This document shows, piece by piece, positions 1 through 11,264 of a stretch of 64,000 nt of DNA (positions are counted from its first letter, which is position 1; each line of letters opens with the position of its first letter). This DNA comes from Fomes fomentarius (taxonomy: Eukaryota > Basidiomycota > Agaricomycetes > Polyporales > Polyporaceae). Made by a program: the position numbers and the translations under genes. The DNA lies in the NCBI GenBank assembly GCA_022606135.1, contig JABYQN010000008.1:2445153-2509152 (forward strand), in the 5' to 3' direction. The notes beneath the pieces were generated by a model. The model made no database searches. It worked only from the letters and a program-made list of their open reading frames with translations, and was not told the origin of the DNA.

Positions 1-1973
1 CCGAACGCGCTCTCAACTATGCGCACACCGGTGCAGCCAAGGTTCTCGCACGCAGTCTTATGGACCCCTTGTGGACGTCCAAAGCGCTCGTGGACGGCCT
101 GCTCCCTATGTTCTGTCCGACGCTCCAATTCGGTGGCAAGGACCACTGCATGCCCTCCTTTGCCCTTCGATCTTGGCCCATGAACCCGCAGAGCCATCTT
201 CCTCGTGTGGCCTCTAAGCGGACGCAGGAACTGACCTATGGCCCCTCTCACTTTGAGGTATGTGTTCGACTTCCGACCTCTGGGGCTCGCTAACCTTGCT
301 TCTGTCGACTCAGGGGTATCTCAGCCACTTCCATATGCGTTTCCTACTCCAAACCCCTCACGCTGATGATCGTGCACGCCTCATCACCATTGTGTCTGTG
401 GCAGTGGAGGCATTCATTCAAGACGTTCAACAGTTTGTCACAGACGAATTCCACAAGGCCACTGCGGACATCACCGCTGATGAGGCACTCGCCACCCCCC
501 ACTATCGTACCCGCCTGGCTGAACTCCAGGCTTGGCGTGCCCAAGAACACCCTCTGTCCTACGGTGACCCCCACGCCTCGAATCTGTCCCGCCTCTCCCT
601 GATCATCCACCCGACCCGGCAGGCTGCCGTCTCCTTTGGTCTCCCTCATTCCCACATAGAGCGTTGCTCGCCCGCTCAATTTGCCAAGCGCATATACACA
701 ATGGCCATCTCCGAGAATGCTCGCTCCCGCCGTGCCCCCTTCTGCAAAGATGGGGCCTTCTGGCCGGTCATCCGCACTGCCGTCGCTGAATCTTTCATCA
801 TTCTGCCCACCGCCTCCGAAAAAGACCGTGCTACTGAATTCCAGGCGGCTATAGTCTCTGCTGTCAAACAATATGCCATCAACTTCTTCCCCGATGCTAG
901 CACCCCTGGCGCTCACAACCCCTCATTCACTACGTGGACCCGATTGGACCTTCCCAACCACGCGCCGCACCTGTTGTCCACTGCTCAACCCACACTCGAA
1001 CAACGTCAGGCCAACCAGATGACCCAAAACGCCCAGCAAGTTATGGAGCACGACCCCCATGCACCCTGGTGCACCTCCGATGTCACCCTCTCGCGCTACC
1101 ACCTCTTCATGAATCGTGAAGTCCTGCCGGATGACTTCAGTGTCCGTCCTGCCCATCCGGAAGCCACCGGCGGCCTCACCCTCCAGTCCTACCAGTGGGC
1201 GGAGACATGGCTCCACAACCACATTACTGACTGGCGCTCTCGACTCGCGCAGCATCTGGCTTTCCTCCACTCCAGAATCTCCCCCAACATTGGTTACGCC
1301 CAGGAAGATGTTCCCGTGGTCTCCCAGTCCATCCTCCCTTCCTCGACACCCCAGGAGCGCGTTGACCAAGTTCGCAAGCTCGGTTGGGCCATTAAGGTCC
1401 AAAGCGGTGTCTCCCCTTCCCATTATTTCTCACAAGCGCTTGTCTTCTACCTCTGCTGGATTCACGATGGCTCCCCGTTGCGCAAGGCCCTCGGCACCTC
1501 TGATCCCGGCCTATCCGCGTGGCTATCCAAGCACAGTCCGTTTTTCTCCAGTGTGTCCAACCCTTCCAGACAACTTTCGCTGATCCAGTTTCCCAACAGC
1601 ACAAAAGTCCCTTGGCATCGTCAATCTCATCCGTTTTGGTATTGCATATCCACTGAACAATCGCATCTGGAAGGCCGGACGGTATGGCCATTGTTATACC
1701 GTCCGCCCCCAGGAGGAACTACAAACATGGTTGGGCACTGTTGCACGCCTCCTTGGCTCCAAGGACTCTCGCCCCCGGTATCAGCTCTGTGAGACCATCT
1801 TTGGCCCGCAGGGGGTTGCCCTGCTCGTTGAAGCCAGGCAATTGGAGCCCAAGCCGAGTCGGGCTTCCAATGCACGTCCCTCTGCTTCACATGCCCCTGG
1901 CCCTTCACGGGCCCATTCATGTCAGGACGACGATCAGCCAGCCCGTCCTTCCAAGCGACTCCGCACGCAGTAG
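1..1973 (+). CDS. Gene B, left copy, 3' part (unknown large protein)
   Basis: This is the C-terminal part of a large protein I do not recognise; the 5' part lies beyond the window. Exons read in frame as 1-257, 314-1550 and 1600-1973, with introns 258-313 (gtatgt...actcag) and 1551-1599 (gtgtgt...caacag), ending in TAG. The second intron is inferred because the frame must change there. The last exon encodes a Trp/Arg-rich stretch, then a Ser/Pro-rich tail ending in a basic nuclear-localisation-like RPSKRLRTQ. The same gene occurs complete but transposon-split at 38281-49568. There is no recognisable catalytic motif. The right copy of this portion appears identical. Confidence 0.75.
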
Positions 1974-2116
1974 ATGGTGCCCGGGATTGGAGTAGCTTCT
2001 GGGTCGTTCCAGGTCTCTTAGGGTTTCATACACGTGTATCTCTCGTTCAATCAATGCATGCATGTCCGAAGTCTGTTCATTCCCTTCTCCTCGTGCCACG
2101 CAGGCTCCTCTCGGTT

Positions 2117-2345
2117 CAGTTGGGCCGGAACGCACCCACAGACTTCCATTTTTCTGGCGTTAAGTTTATCTGTCACTCAAGGAGAACAAGAACTCGTCCA
2201 CCAGTTTTCTTTGCCTCTGCACACGCTCAAACCAGTAGACGAATTGCCCATCGTGCACGAAGACGCCTTATGCCCCCGGCCAACGACTCACTTGACGCAT
2301 GGCAAGCCCTTTTAGCCATACACTCGTCTGCCGCACTTGTTCATC
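2117..2345 (+). pseudogene. Relic of nuclease-kinase gene N-terminus
   Basis: This DNA aligns with the start of the intact nuclease-kinase gene (about 5327-5560). Both share the stretch around 'cagacttccattt', the 'ggcgttaagttta' block, 'tttgcctctg' and 'gaattgcccatc'. The relic lacks a promoter and start codon, carries small deletions, and stops after about 75 codons. It lies directly after the end of gene B, just as the intact gene lies after a broken B tail. It therefore looks like the remains of an older duplication of a B-then-nuclease pair. Confidence 0.7.
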
Positions 2346-2620
2346 CGCAATAGACCTGCATTAACGCAATAGAGATGCGTTTATAAAACTAGCACTAACC
2401 GCCTGTGTCATCGCACGTCCTGAAGTATGCACATAAAACAATCGGGAATGCCGGACACCGGTGTCCCCAGGTCTTTGGCAGGTGGTCCACACACACACAA
2501 AGATGTATGTGATCCCGGGCCTGCCGCGCACCAGGGCTCCTGGGTTTTTAAGTTATAGAAGACCTATAGACATGTGTTGCCAACGGTAGCACTAATCCCT
2601 TCTCTACCCACTCTTGCGAA

Positions 2621-4254
2621 CTACGCGGTCCATTCCAATCGCCTCCACAACAGCCGGTGCATGTGATCGTGGAATTCGAACCACTCGCCCATGCGGAGCA
2701 GTTCGTTAACCACCAATCTAAGGGGCCATTAGACGCTGCAGGTGTGCACAAGGACGAATGGTTGACTTGCGATATGACTTTCACATTGAAAATTCCCTCT
2801 TCGTGAAGCGCCGCTCGTGCGACCCATACCACCTCTAGAGCGTCGGCTCCCATGTAGCACTCCCCATCTCTGAATCTGTCGAGCGTCTCGTTGAGGATGC
2901 GTTGACCTGCTGGTTGATATGCTTCCTCCACCTTGAAGTCCAAGGGTGATGGGTCCCATGGGACTGAAACATACCCCACGCCCCGAACGGCCTCCCGGAG
3001 ACCGTATTCCAGCCACCAAACACGCCACTACAAGAGGTCAAATTTATTGTGCGTGTGCAAGCAGTGTATTACCACGTACCCGGATTGCAAGCTTGCGCAG
3101 CACTATGCGCATGCTGTACGCCATTCCGACCATCGCTGTGAGTTCGTCGGCATTCAGCACAGTGGGGACAGTGTCTGTGATCAGCACAATACACTTCTGT
3201 GACCACCTGTACTGTATTTCGAGCCATGCGGTAGCCTTCAGGAACACACCTGGACTTCACATTTGTCAGCTAAGTTATGCGCACGACGCTATTATGTGAC
3301 TTGCGCAATGCCTCCATACAGCACCGGTACATGGGCAGATGTCTTGTTGATGAAGTGGTGCACATGGCAGCGCCGTTTGTCTTCGTCCTCGAGCTCAAGG
3401 TAGACGCACCCCGCACTGAAATCGAATGCCACCAGGCGGCCGCAAATTTGAACCTACGGCACATGTGTTAGTGTCGACGGCGCGTTGGCATTACTGTGGT
3501 GTTCGCGGCGGCTTACCCGCTGGATCAGACGCCCCATGTAGAACCACTGGCCGCGTGACAAGTTCGGTGCGGTCGCCTGGTCTACACACCACAGGCCGCC
3601 CAGGGTGATCGGGATGTCCTCGATAACACCGCCATCGATCTGTGCACTCATCAGTCCAGATATGTCACCGGTCAAGTACACAGGTGAACGCACAACTTGG
3701 AGCTTGTAGCTAGACAGCTCCATACGTTCCTGGCCGCCTGTGCTTCGCAACGCTTGGGGTAGCCAGCTCACAACTTGCTCGCGCAATGCGGTGGGGTCAC
3801 GCCTGTGCGAACCAACTTGCCTAATCTCAGCTCGAGGGTCGTAGATGGCACATACAGCGCCACTGACCTTGCACTGCCTCGAATGCCGGGTCAGGGTTGC
3901 CGCCTGCAGACTGCGAGGCGATAACTTCTTGGGTGGGGTCCGTATCCGCGACAAGAGGTTGCCCGTCGTTGGTGCTGTGGTCCAAGTCAGCCAACGACGC
4001 CTGTTCGACATTGGCCTCCGTCTGCGTTGCCTCTGCCCCATTGTCCTCTGCTTCACGGCGCTGTGCCGCTTTCTTGCGCTCTTCCTCCTGTTCTGATCCC
4101 GCACAGTAGTACACGTCCGTTTGTTAAAGCCCATACAAGATGGGCACAAGTGGAAGGACTCACTGTGCTTTTCTTCGACTTCTAACAAATGCGCCTCCAG
4201 CTGCGAGTTCCAGGTGATCATCTCACCGTAGTCGGAGTCGGAGTCTGCGGGCAT
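2621..4254 (-). CDS. Gene C, left copy: unknown multi-exon protein
   Basis: The start is MPADSDSDYGEM at 4254, with a TATA-like box at about 4300 upstream on the minus strand. Reading leftwards, an acidic/Gln-rich second exon (about 4100-3870) is followed by a conserved-looking domain (about 3800-3540, 3470-3310, 3250-3090 and 3040-2750) rich in aromatic and hydrophobic residues, including RVWWLEYG and a following VSVPWDP. The last clear coding block is a Leu/Trp/His-rich segment ending with a stop at 2621-2623. Frames join cleanly at most GT-AG introns. The join into the last block (near 2760-2720) does not keep frame with any splice site I could find, so the 3' end may be broken or mis-modelled. 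I do not recognise the family. Confidence 0.55.
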
Positions 4255-4298
4255 GGTGGGGGTTCAGATGCTGCGGGGGGCCCTGACCTGGGTCCCAC

Positions 4299-4308
4299 TA
4301 TATATACT
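4299..4308 (-). promoter_or_regulatory. TATA-like box upstream of gene C
   Basis: A TATATATA-type stretch lies about 45 bp upstream of the gene C start codon on the minus strand. Similar boxes precede the nuclease-kinase gene, D and F, which supports those start choices. Confidence 0.4.
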
Positions 4309-4380
4309 GTTTATGCGGCTGCCTGGGGTACATCATGCAATCAAATATTGACATCAATTCGGGTTGCCAACCGGGCTTGT

Positions 4381-4938
4381 CTCCCCAGCGTCACATCCGT
4401 ATCCCCACAATTCCTTTGGCAACATGCATGGCTGCCACCCCATTGCCTCACTACGTTGAACTCATGGCGGTCAAGGGCTGGTCCTTGGCCTGCTCCCTAT
4501 GTTCTGTCCGACGCTCCAATTTGGTGGCAGCGACCACTGCACCCCCTCTTGTGCCCTTCAATCTTCGGCCATGGACCCGCAGGGCCATCTTGGTCGTGTG
4601 GCCTTTAAGCGGACGCACGAACTCACCTATGGCACCTCTCACTTTCAGGTAGCCGTTGTTATACTGTCCGCTACCAGGGCGAACTCCAAACATGGTTGGG
4701 CACTGTCGCACGCCTCCTTGGCTCCAACGATTCCGGCCCCCGGTATCAGCTGTGTGAGACCATCTTTGGCCCGCAGGGGGTTGCCCTGTTCGTTGCAGCC
4801 AGGCAATTGCAGCCCAAACCGAGTCGGGCTTCCAATCCACGTCCCTCTGCTTCACATGCCCCTGGCCCTTCACGGGCCCATTCCCGTCAGGGCGACGATC
4901 AGCCAGCCCGTCCTTCCAAGCGACTCCGCACGCAGTAG
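4381..4938 (+). pseudogene. Broken copy of the gene B tail
   Basis: This is homologous to the start of gene B exon 6 (compare 47520 onward) and to its last exon, ending in the same PSKRLRTQ and stop codon. The long internal exon (equivalent to about 47852-49290) is missing, and the 'ctcactttcaggtagccg' junction fuses the two ends. Homology continues past the stop to about 5070, matching the 3' flank of gene B at 1974-2095. This is a truncated paralog with many substitutions and is clearly older than the large segmental duplication. Confidence 0.75.
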
Positions 4939-5171
4939 ATGGTGCCCAGGTTTGGAGTAGCTTCCGGGTGGTTCCCGGTCTCTTAGGGTTCAATACACGT
5001 GTATTAATACACATCTATATCTCGTTCAATCAATGCATCGTCCGAAGTCTGTTCATTCCCTTCTCTGCCCGCTACGGAGGATCCTCTCAGTAAGGTTCGG
5101 CCGCATGCTTTAGGCGTCATGCTGCTTATCTCGTCAAGGTCCGCTGATAACGTTAGCTCTCACGCTCGCTG

Positions 5172-5179
5172 TATATAAG
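5172..5179 (+). promoter_or_regulatory. TATA box of nuclease-kinase gene (left)
   Basis: The sequence gtatataag lies about 55 bp upstream of the ATG at 5231, followed by a pyrimidine-rich stretch (cttcctccctcc). Both are typical of an active fungal core promoter. Confidence 0.5.
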
Positions 5180-5230
5180 AGTGTGGTTACCCGGCACCAG
5201 CCCCTATCTTCCTCCCTCCATTCCAACGCC

Positions 5231-7233
5231 ATGGCCGTTCACGGTAGGTCTCCAATTCCGTTTGACAACCTGTACCCTGACCCTTGGCAGTCATTGGATC
5301 CGATGGCGAGCTCGTCAGCCAGGTTCTCAGTCGGCTGGACACAGCCACAGACTTCCATTTTCCTGGCGTTAAGTTTATTTTACCTGGACACGTCGCCGGC
5401 ACACGGTTGGTCACTGAAGCAGAAAAAGAACTCATCGGCCGGTTTAATTTGCCTCTGAAAGAGCTCGTACAAGTACCCGAATTGCCCATCATGGACGATG
5501 TGGATAGATTCGAGGCCAGGGACTTGCCCCCGGCCAAGGACTTACTCGCCGCATGGGAACGCTGCCATGTTCGCGGCCCGCAGGTCCAATTCCATCAACA
5601 CCGGTCCACTCTCTCAGATGAGGCCTCTGTTGGTGATGTGTGGGTGGGCATAGGCTCCACCATCGCTGCCCTCTTCCAGGGCAGTGGTGCATTGGATGGG
5701 TTGCCCCAACATTCTCTCGATCCTGAAGGTCGGTCATTATATCCTCTCCACTTGAACCCTCTAGATGATGTCCGTTCCACAGGCCTCAATACTGTGCCAT
5801 GGGCCTTCGGCTGCGTTTACACTCCAGCTAGCAAGTCCGGCCCTACCCGCACCGATCTCGCCTTCAAATATCACATCGTGGACATCCCCAACTCTGATGT
5901 CGTCTACCTCGTCATAGAGATCAAAGGGCCCTATCAGTGGTGGTCGCGCGTGAAAGACATCCAGCAACTCATCAACGATGTCCACTTTGACATTCATACA
6001 CATCTCGACGACAAAGACCATGCCGCGCACTTCATCATCCAAGTGAGTACTCCACCAATCACATGGTTCTTCCCCGTCACACATTAACGCGACAAAGGTA
6101 TGGAACCAGATGCTCCGATACGGTGTCGACCTCGCAGTGTTTGGCTGCGTCTCTGGGACCTATCTCTTCCAACGCACTGGCCCCCAGACCCTCTCTGTCG
6201 CAGGCCCGTACTACTTTCCTCCTGACCCCCAAGCTCGCGTCGATCTCGCCATTGAAACCTACATCACAAACGCCAAAGCAAAGCCCCTTGCCTGGTCTAC
6301 GTTCTTCAAATTCGTGTATCTCGCAAGCCGTGTGAGCCATTTGCCCTGGACCCGTCGCTCTCATATTCATGGTGACTGCGCACAGCTCGCTTGGCCCAAA
6401 CTCGTCGAGAGTGTTTACGACCACCCGTGCGCACTGCCGTCTCCCGTCGTCGCGTCCGATGACGCTGACACGTCCATCACACTAGCACATCAAAGTTCTC
6501 CTGTGAGCGCATCAGTGAATATTCCATGGCTCCGCGCACTGGGTAGAGCTGTCGGGCAACTCAAGGACACGCTGCTTCGCCAGTGGCACGAGTACGAGTT
6601 GGGGCGGTGTGAGCTGGTGTGGCTGCGCACAGAGTGGGCATTGCACCCGATCCCGCTCGTACGACAGGAAAAGCCTTTGAATCTCGAGCACGGCATCTGG
6701 CTTGGATTTGTATTTTGGTGCATACATTGGCTGATGTCATTGTTTCGGACGTCGGTGGTCGAACTGCACCTGAACGGGTTGGTCGGCTCAGGCCGGAGTG
6801 CGTCGGTCATGCAAGGGCAGTATGCGTGTGCCCGTGTGGTTGTCAAATTTCCCCATGTGGCACGCCCTCGGGCCATGGCACAGGAGTGGCGTCGCTTGCG
6901 TCGCCGATTGCAGCCGCTGACATCCGCTCAGCTGGCCACGCTTCCCATCCCGAAGTATTATGGACTGTTCACGTACTGTGAGTATGCAGTCACGATGCTC
7001 TCGCACGAAGGCCAAGATTTGGCTAAGACTTCGGCACCGGACAACATCTCGTGAGTGACACCGTCATCATCTCTTGTACTGTGCTCAATGGGTCGCACAG
7101 GACTCTTCTGCACGACGCCGTCTCCAAGCTACGTCAAGTAGGTATCGAGCCGACGGATGTCAGCCATCTGAATGTGTTGTGGGATGGGGAGCGGCTCACG
7201 CTAATCGATTTCGTCGATCCGCTCTGTTCTTAG
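5231..7233 (+). CDS. Crinkler-like PD-(D/E)xK nuclease + kinase fusion, left copy
   Basis: Four exons (5231-5243, 5291-6042, 6098-7050, 7101-7233) join in frame to give 616 residues. The N-terminal half has a restriction-endonuclease-type signature: Asp193, then Glu214-x-Lys216 in VIEIKG, followed by a Gln-containing helix. The C-terminal part has protein-kinase marks: a Gly-rich loop near residue 482, Lys505 in VVVKFP, Asp592 with Asn597 five residues on, and Asp609 in IDFVDP. The protein ends just after this last motif. Kinases that stop soon after the DF(G) strand, fused behind a nuclease, are known from Crinkler-type effectors of oomycetes and fungi. The usual His of the catalytic loop is replaced (PTD), so kinase activity is uncertain. 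No signal peptide is evident. It has a TATA promoter and an intact frame. Confidence 0.65.
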
Positions 7234-7428
7234 ATCAGTGTCACAGTCACGGGCTGTTGTATATGTTTGCAAATGCCATCGCTTCAGCGCACTCTTGTGG
7301 CCAATTTCCCTAAGTCATAGCAGTGTTACTTCGCCGCACGTTTAACCATGCAGCCACCCCGGGCCGGTCAGCGCCGCGTCTGCGTCCTGATGGCATCACG
7401 GCGTTCTCATTCCTTTTCAGAGCGCCTC

Positions 7429-7436
7429 TATATAAT
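7429..7436 (+). promoter_or_regulatory. TATA box of gene D (left)
   Basis: The sequence ctctatataatc lies about 100 bp upstream of the gene D ATG at 7532. Confidence 0.45.
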
Positions 7437-7531
7437 CTCGCCACCTGCTCCGACGCCGCCCGACCCTCTTTCTCTCCCACTGCCACCGTCGGCTATCATC
7501 CCACCATCCTCACCGCTAGCCTTGGCCCCCC

Positions 7532-9396
7532 ATGCCTCTCAATCTGGTTGGCAAGAACCTCAAGAAGACGTTTGCTAATCCCGAGGGCTCACGTCAGACT
7601 GTGTTAACCCATCGTCAGTCCCACGCCGAGGCTGGCGCCCCTGATGGCGAAGCTGCCTTGCAAGGTAACTTTTGGCCAAGTTCACTGCGGTTTCAGCTCA
7701 CTCTTTCGCTCCAGCTTTCCTCAATCTCAAGCAGTTTTGTATGCCAGCTCGCATTTTTCTTAGGAGTTCGCACTCACTACCCTCTGCCCTTTAGCTGACA
7801 ATGAGCAAGACTACGACTTGTCGATTGGAGATGTCGCGTTGGCTCCCCTGGATACACGCACGTTCCAAGGTGAACGGGGCGGTGTCACCCAAGTGAGCCG
7901 TCCCACTCTGTTCGGCTTATCGTTGTGTTAACCTCGACTTGTAGTCGTGCTCCTCATGCCTTGACATCCTCTTCGTCGCCAAATGCATCACTCCCGCTTG
8001 TCCGCATGCACAGTGTGTGTGCGACCCTCACGAGCCCGAAACTGACACAGGCGGCTGTGTCATCCTGCCCGAGGGTCAGACATTCGCGCACTTTTGCAAG
8101 ACCTTCCGATGTGCGCAGTGCTATCGGCGCCTCCGCCAGCCCTTGCCTTACGAGCTCGGCCTCACTGGTGAAAACTTCCTCAATGCCAGCCCGGCCAACC
8201 AAGCGCTCGCGCTGGTCTACTTGTATGGCGTCGACTCACAGTTCAAGGATTCCGTCCTCAACACCACCAAAGCCCTTGGCTCGAGCCACAAACACAATGT
8301 GCTTCGCCCCCATCGTCCGTGTTCGCAACTACTGACTCACGCCCCTAGATTATCCACCACGCGTACAAGGTCTGTTTGAATGGGTTACGGACCATCCAAC
8401 GAAACCAGGCATTGCTCAACTTCCAGGCCGCCCTGACGAGGAGCCCGCTCAAGGCCCGCACTCCCATCGCTATCTGGGTCGACACGCACGCCGCGCCGGA
8501 TGGCAAGATAACTTTCAATTATGGCCCGACAATGGCGCACAGGCTTGGCCTGCCGTCCTCCAGCCTTCTATCGTTCACTGTGCCTCGGGTATGAATGTTC
8601 ATAGTTTGCCAGATCTCACGCACTCACCTTTTATACAGTTCCTGGAAGTCTTTCTTGGGCCGCTCCATCAAGACCTCCGCACACTAAAAGGGCTCAAAGG
8701 CCTCTTTCTGCTTGTTTGTGGCCCGGCTATCAGACTCGCGCTAGACCACATCCGCCGTCTGGTCGAATCGTGAGTGGTCACGCCATGTCCCGGCATTGCG
8801 CTGACTGCTGTTACAGCCGCCTCTTTACATTTGTGATCGCGTCCGAGTCCGACACGACCACCGTTGCAGGGGTGGGCCCCGCGTACCTCGACCTCTACAC
8901 TGCTCTCTTCCTCAAAGAACACCGCAATTCATATCCGTTGTACCAGCAGATATGCCATGGCCTGCTCACAGAAAAGGCCAAGAGCGCGCAGTCGAACTTC
9001 ATCGTGATCTATCGTGATGGCCATGACCAGGTGCACTGCAAACGTTTTGCCCACGAGCATGCCAGGACCGCGAACGCATATGGGCTCCGGGTCGTCTGCC
9101 CCACCTGCCACAACGCTAATAACGTCTTGGTCACGCGCAACCATGACCGCCGCATCGCCCTCTGTTCTGGCTGTGGTTTCCGCAGCCACGTTATACGGCC
9201 GTCTTGGGTAACGCAACCCATGTCTGGGCAGCCTTGGTTCGCGGCCGATTATCCTCTCCCGCCCACGTGGCCCACGATCAGCGACTTCAAGTCGCCCAAC
9301 CCTCCACTTCAGAAGGGGCAGAAGCGCGGCCGGCTGCCATCACCCGGAGAGACACAGGCGAAGCGCGCCTGCCCTCATTGGCAGCGCGCAGATTAA
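7532..9396 (+). CDS. Gene D, left copy: zinc-finger / caspase-like / zinc-ribbon protein
   Basis: Seven exons (7532-7664, 7715-7738, 7795-7892, 7945-8298, 8349-8588, 8639-8769, 8817-9396) give 519 residues. Exon 2 is a 24-nt microexon. From residue 86 there is a Cys/His-rich module (C-x2-C, C-x4-C-x4-C, His, then C-x2-C) of PHD-like spacing. A caspase/CHAT-like region follows. A hydrophobic strand ends in VDTH (His250), then another strand ends in LLVCG (Cys310), then a FVIASES strand; these are the positions expected for a His-Cys dyad. Near the C-terminus a zinc ribbon (CPTC...CSGC) precedes a basic tail. Gene E has the same layout and nearly the same length. The peptidase call is by motif order only. 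It could be inactive or another Rossmann-like fold. Confidence 0.55.
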
Positions 9397-9889
9397 TGCC
9401 GGACAGGGTCAGTTTTCGTGTGTCTCTGGGCCGCTCCATGCGTACGTCAATGTAGGATCATAGTATGTCAGAGTAGTCAAACATGGCCCCGCCGCGATTG
9501 GTTTGCAACGCCCACCAAGTAAGTTGCCGGTCCCCACCACTGAAATTTCTATACATTTGAAGCCCTTTGTGGTACATGCGCACGAAGCCATCGAGCAAGT
9601 CATTGTCATTATGGCTGCGTTGAGCAGGAGAGACCGACGTGTCTCAGCAGCCTCGCCAGTGCCGCGACTTTGCCCCCACTTCTTGGATGGGCCCCAGCGT
9701 TTATCCATCGGTTACGAAGCCAGCGCCGGCAACTGCCGGCTCCCTTTCAAGCTCCGATGGAGAATATCAACCCCTGCAGCCGGCCGGCAAATGCCGACCT
9801 CTCTTGACCTCGAACCACGACCATCGGTTTTCGGCGCCTACGGTTAGGCGCCCGATGCGCTGGCACTCCATCCTTGTGCACGAAGGCCA
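9397..9889 (+). other. Intergenic stretch after gene D
   Basis: I see no convincing gene. The stretch contains GC-rich palindromic bits (repeated gccggc) and the perfect hairpin at 9833-9852. Confidence 0.5.
9833..9852. other. Perfect 8-bp stem hairpin
   Basis: GGCGCCTA, a 4-base loop (CGGT), then TAGGCGCC. It is also present at 57427-57446. It lies about 40 bp before the repeat block that contains the 82-bp array. Confidence 0.8.
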
Positions 9890-10033
9890 CCGCTGCGATG
9901 CCATCCCCCGTTGACCCGTTGCGTACTTCGGAGACCACCCGTTGTGTGGACTCGGGATGGTTGCAGTGGTGGTCCGCACCAGAGGTCCCTCTTTACACCG
10001 GTTTTGCCAGTGTGCCCCTGGGTTCGCAGTGTC

Positions 10034-10926
10034 GTCGAGTGCGCTGTTAAGTGCATGCGAGGTGTCCATGGAGAGCGTACTCTCTGTGGCGGCTCGCACT
10101 CGGCCTCTTTCTCATGTCGAGTGCGCTGTTAAGTGCATGTGAGGTGTCCATGGAGAGCGTACTCTCTGTGGCGGCTCGCACTCGGCCTCTTTCTCATGTC
10201 GAGCGCACTGTTAAGTGCATGTGAGGTGTCCGTGGAGAGCGTACTCTCTGTGGCGGCTCGCACTCGGCTCTTTCTCATGTCGAGCGCACTGTTAAGTGCA
10301 TGCGAGGTGTCCATGGAGAGCGTACTCTCTGTGGCGGCTCGCACTCGGCCTCTTTCTCATGTCGAGTGCGCTGTTAAGTGCATGCGAGGTGTCCATGGAG
10401 AGCGTACTCTCTGTGGCGGCTCGCACTCGGCCTCTTTCTCATGTCGAGTGCGCTGTTAAGTGCATGTGAGGTGTCCGTGGAGAGCGTACTCTCTGTGGCG
10501 GCTCGCACTCGGCCTCTTTCTCATGTCGAGTGCGCTGTTAAGTGCATGTGAGGTGTCCGTGGAGAGCGTACTCTCTGTGGCGGCTCGCACTCGGCCTCTT
10601 TCTCATGTCGAGTGCGCTGTTAAGTGCATGTGAGGTGTCCGTGGAGAGCGTACTCTCTGTGGCGGCTCGCACTCGGCCTCTTTCTCATGTCGAGTGCGCT
10701 GTTAAGTGCATGCGAGGTGTCCATGGAGAGCGTACTCTCTGTGGCGGCTCGCACTCGGCTCTTTCTCATATGTCGAGCGCACTGTTAAGTGCATGCGAGG
10801 TGTCCGTGGAGAGCGTACTCTCTGTGGCGGCTCGCACTCGGCTCTTTCTCATATGTCGAGTGCGCTGTTAAGTGCATGTGAGGTGTCCATGGAGAGCGTA
10901 CTCTCTGTGGCGGCTCGCACTCGGCT
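10034..10926 (+). repeat. 82-bp tandem array, 11 units
   Basis: Units start at 10034, 10116 and so on to 10855, with small variants (catgcgagg/catgtgagg, ccatgg/ccgtgg, cctcttt/ctcttt, catg/catatg). Each unit begins CGAGTGCG and carries CGCACTCG about 55 bp later, so it can fold on itself. It also holds GAGAG-CGTA-CTCTC. Confidence 0.92.
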
Positions 10927-11264
10927 TGTGGGTTCATTACTTATCACCGTTTTTTCACAGGTGGGCGTTGACAGAGGTGAGGGCCACGCCGTCCCTCTGG
11001 GACGGATAGCGTCTTGCCATTCCTATCTCGGTCTTAGGACCGTTGGTTTGTGCAAGACTTGCCCGCACCTCTGTTGCCCTTTGCCGCCGTTATCGACCTC
11101 TGTTGATGCGTAAGAGGCCACCGCTGCGATGCCATCCCCCGTTGACCCGTTGCGTACTTCGGAGACCACCCGTTGTGTGGACTCGGGATGGTTGCAGTGG
11201 TGGTCCGCACCAGAGGTCCCTCTTTACACCGGTTTTGCCAGTGTGCCCCTGGGTTCGCAGTGTC

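Noticed and set aside
344..1423. Long minus-strand frames opposite gene B
   Set aside because: They are shadows of a GC-rich coding strand, with no introns, promoter or recognisable residues.
1411..1441. A 30-bp intron in gene B exon 7 (gtgtctcc...cacaag)
   Set aside because: It is a multiple of three without stops and too short for a typical intron, so I left it as coding.
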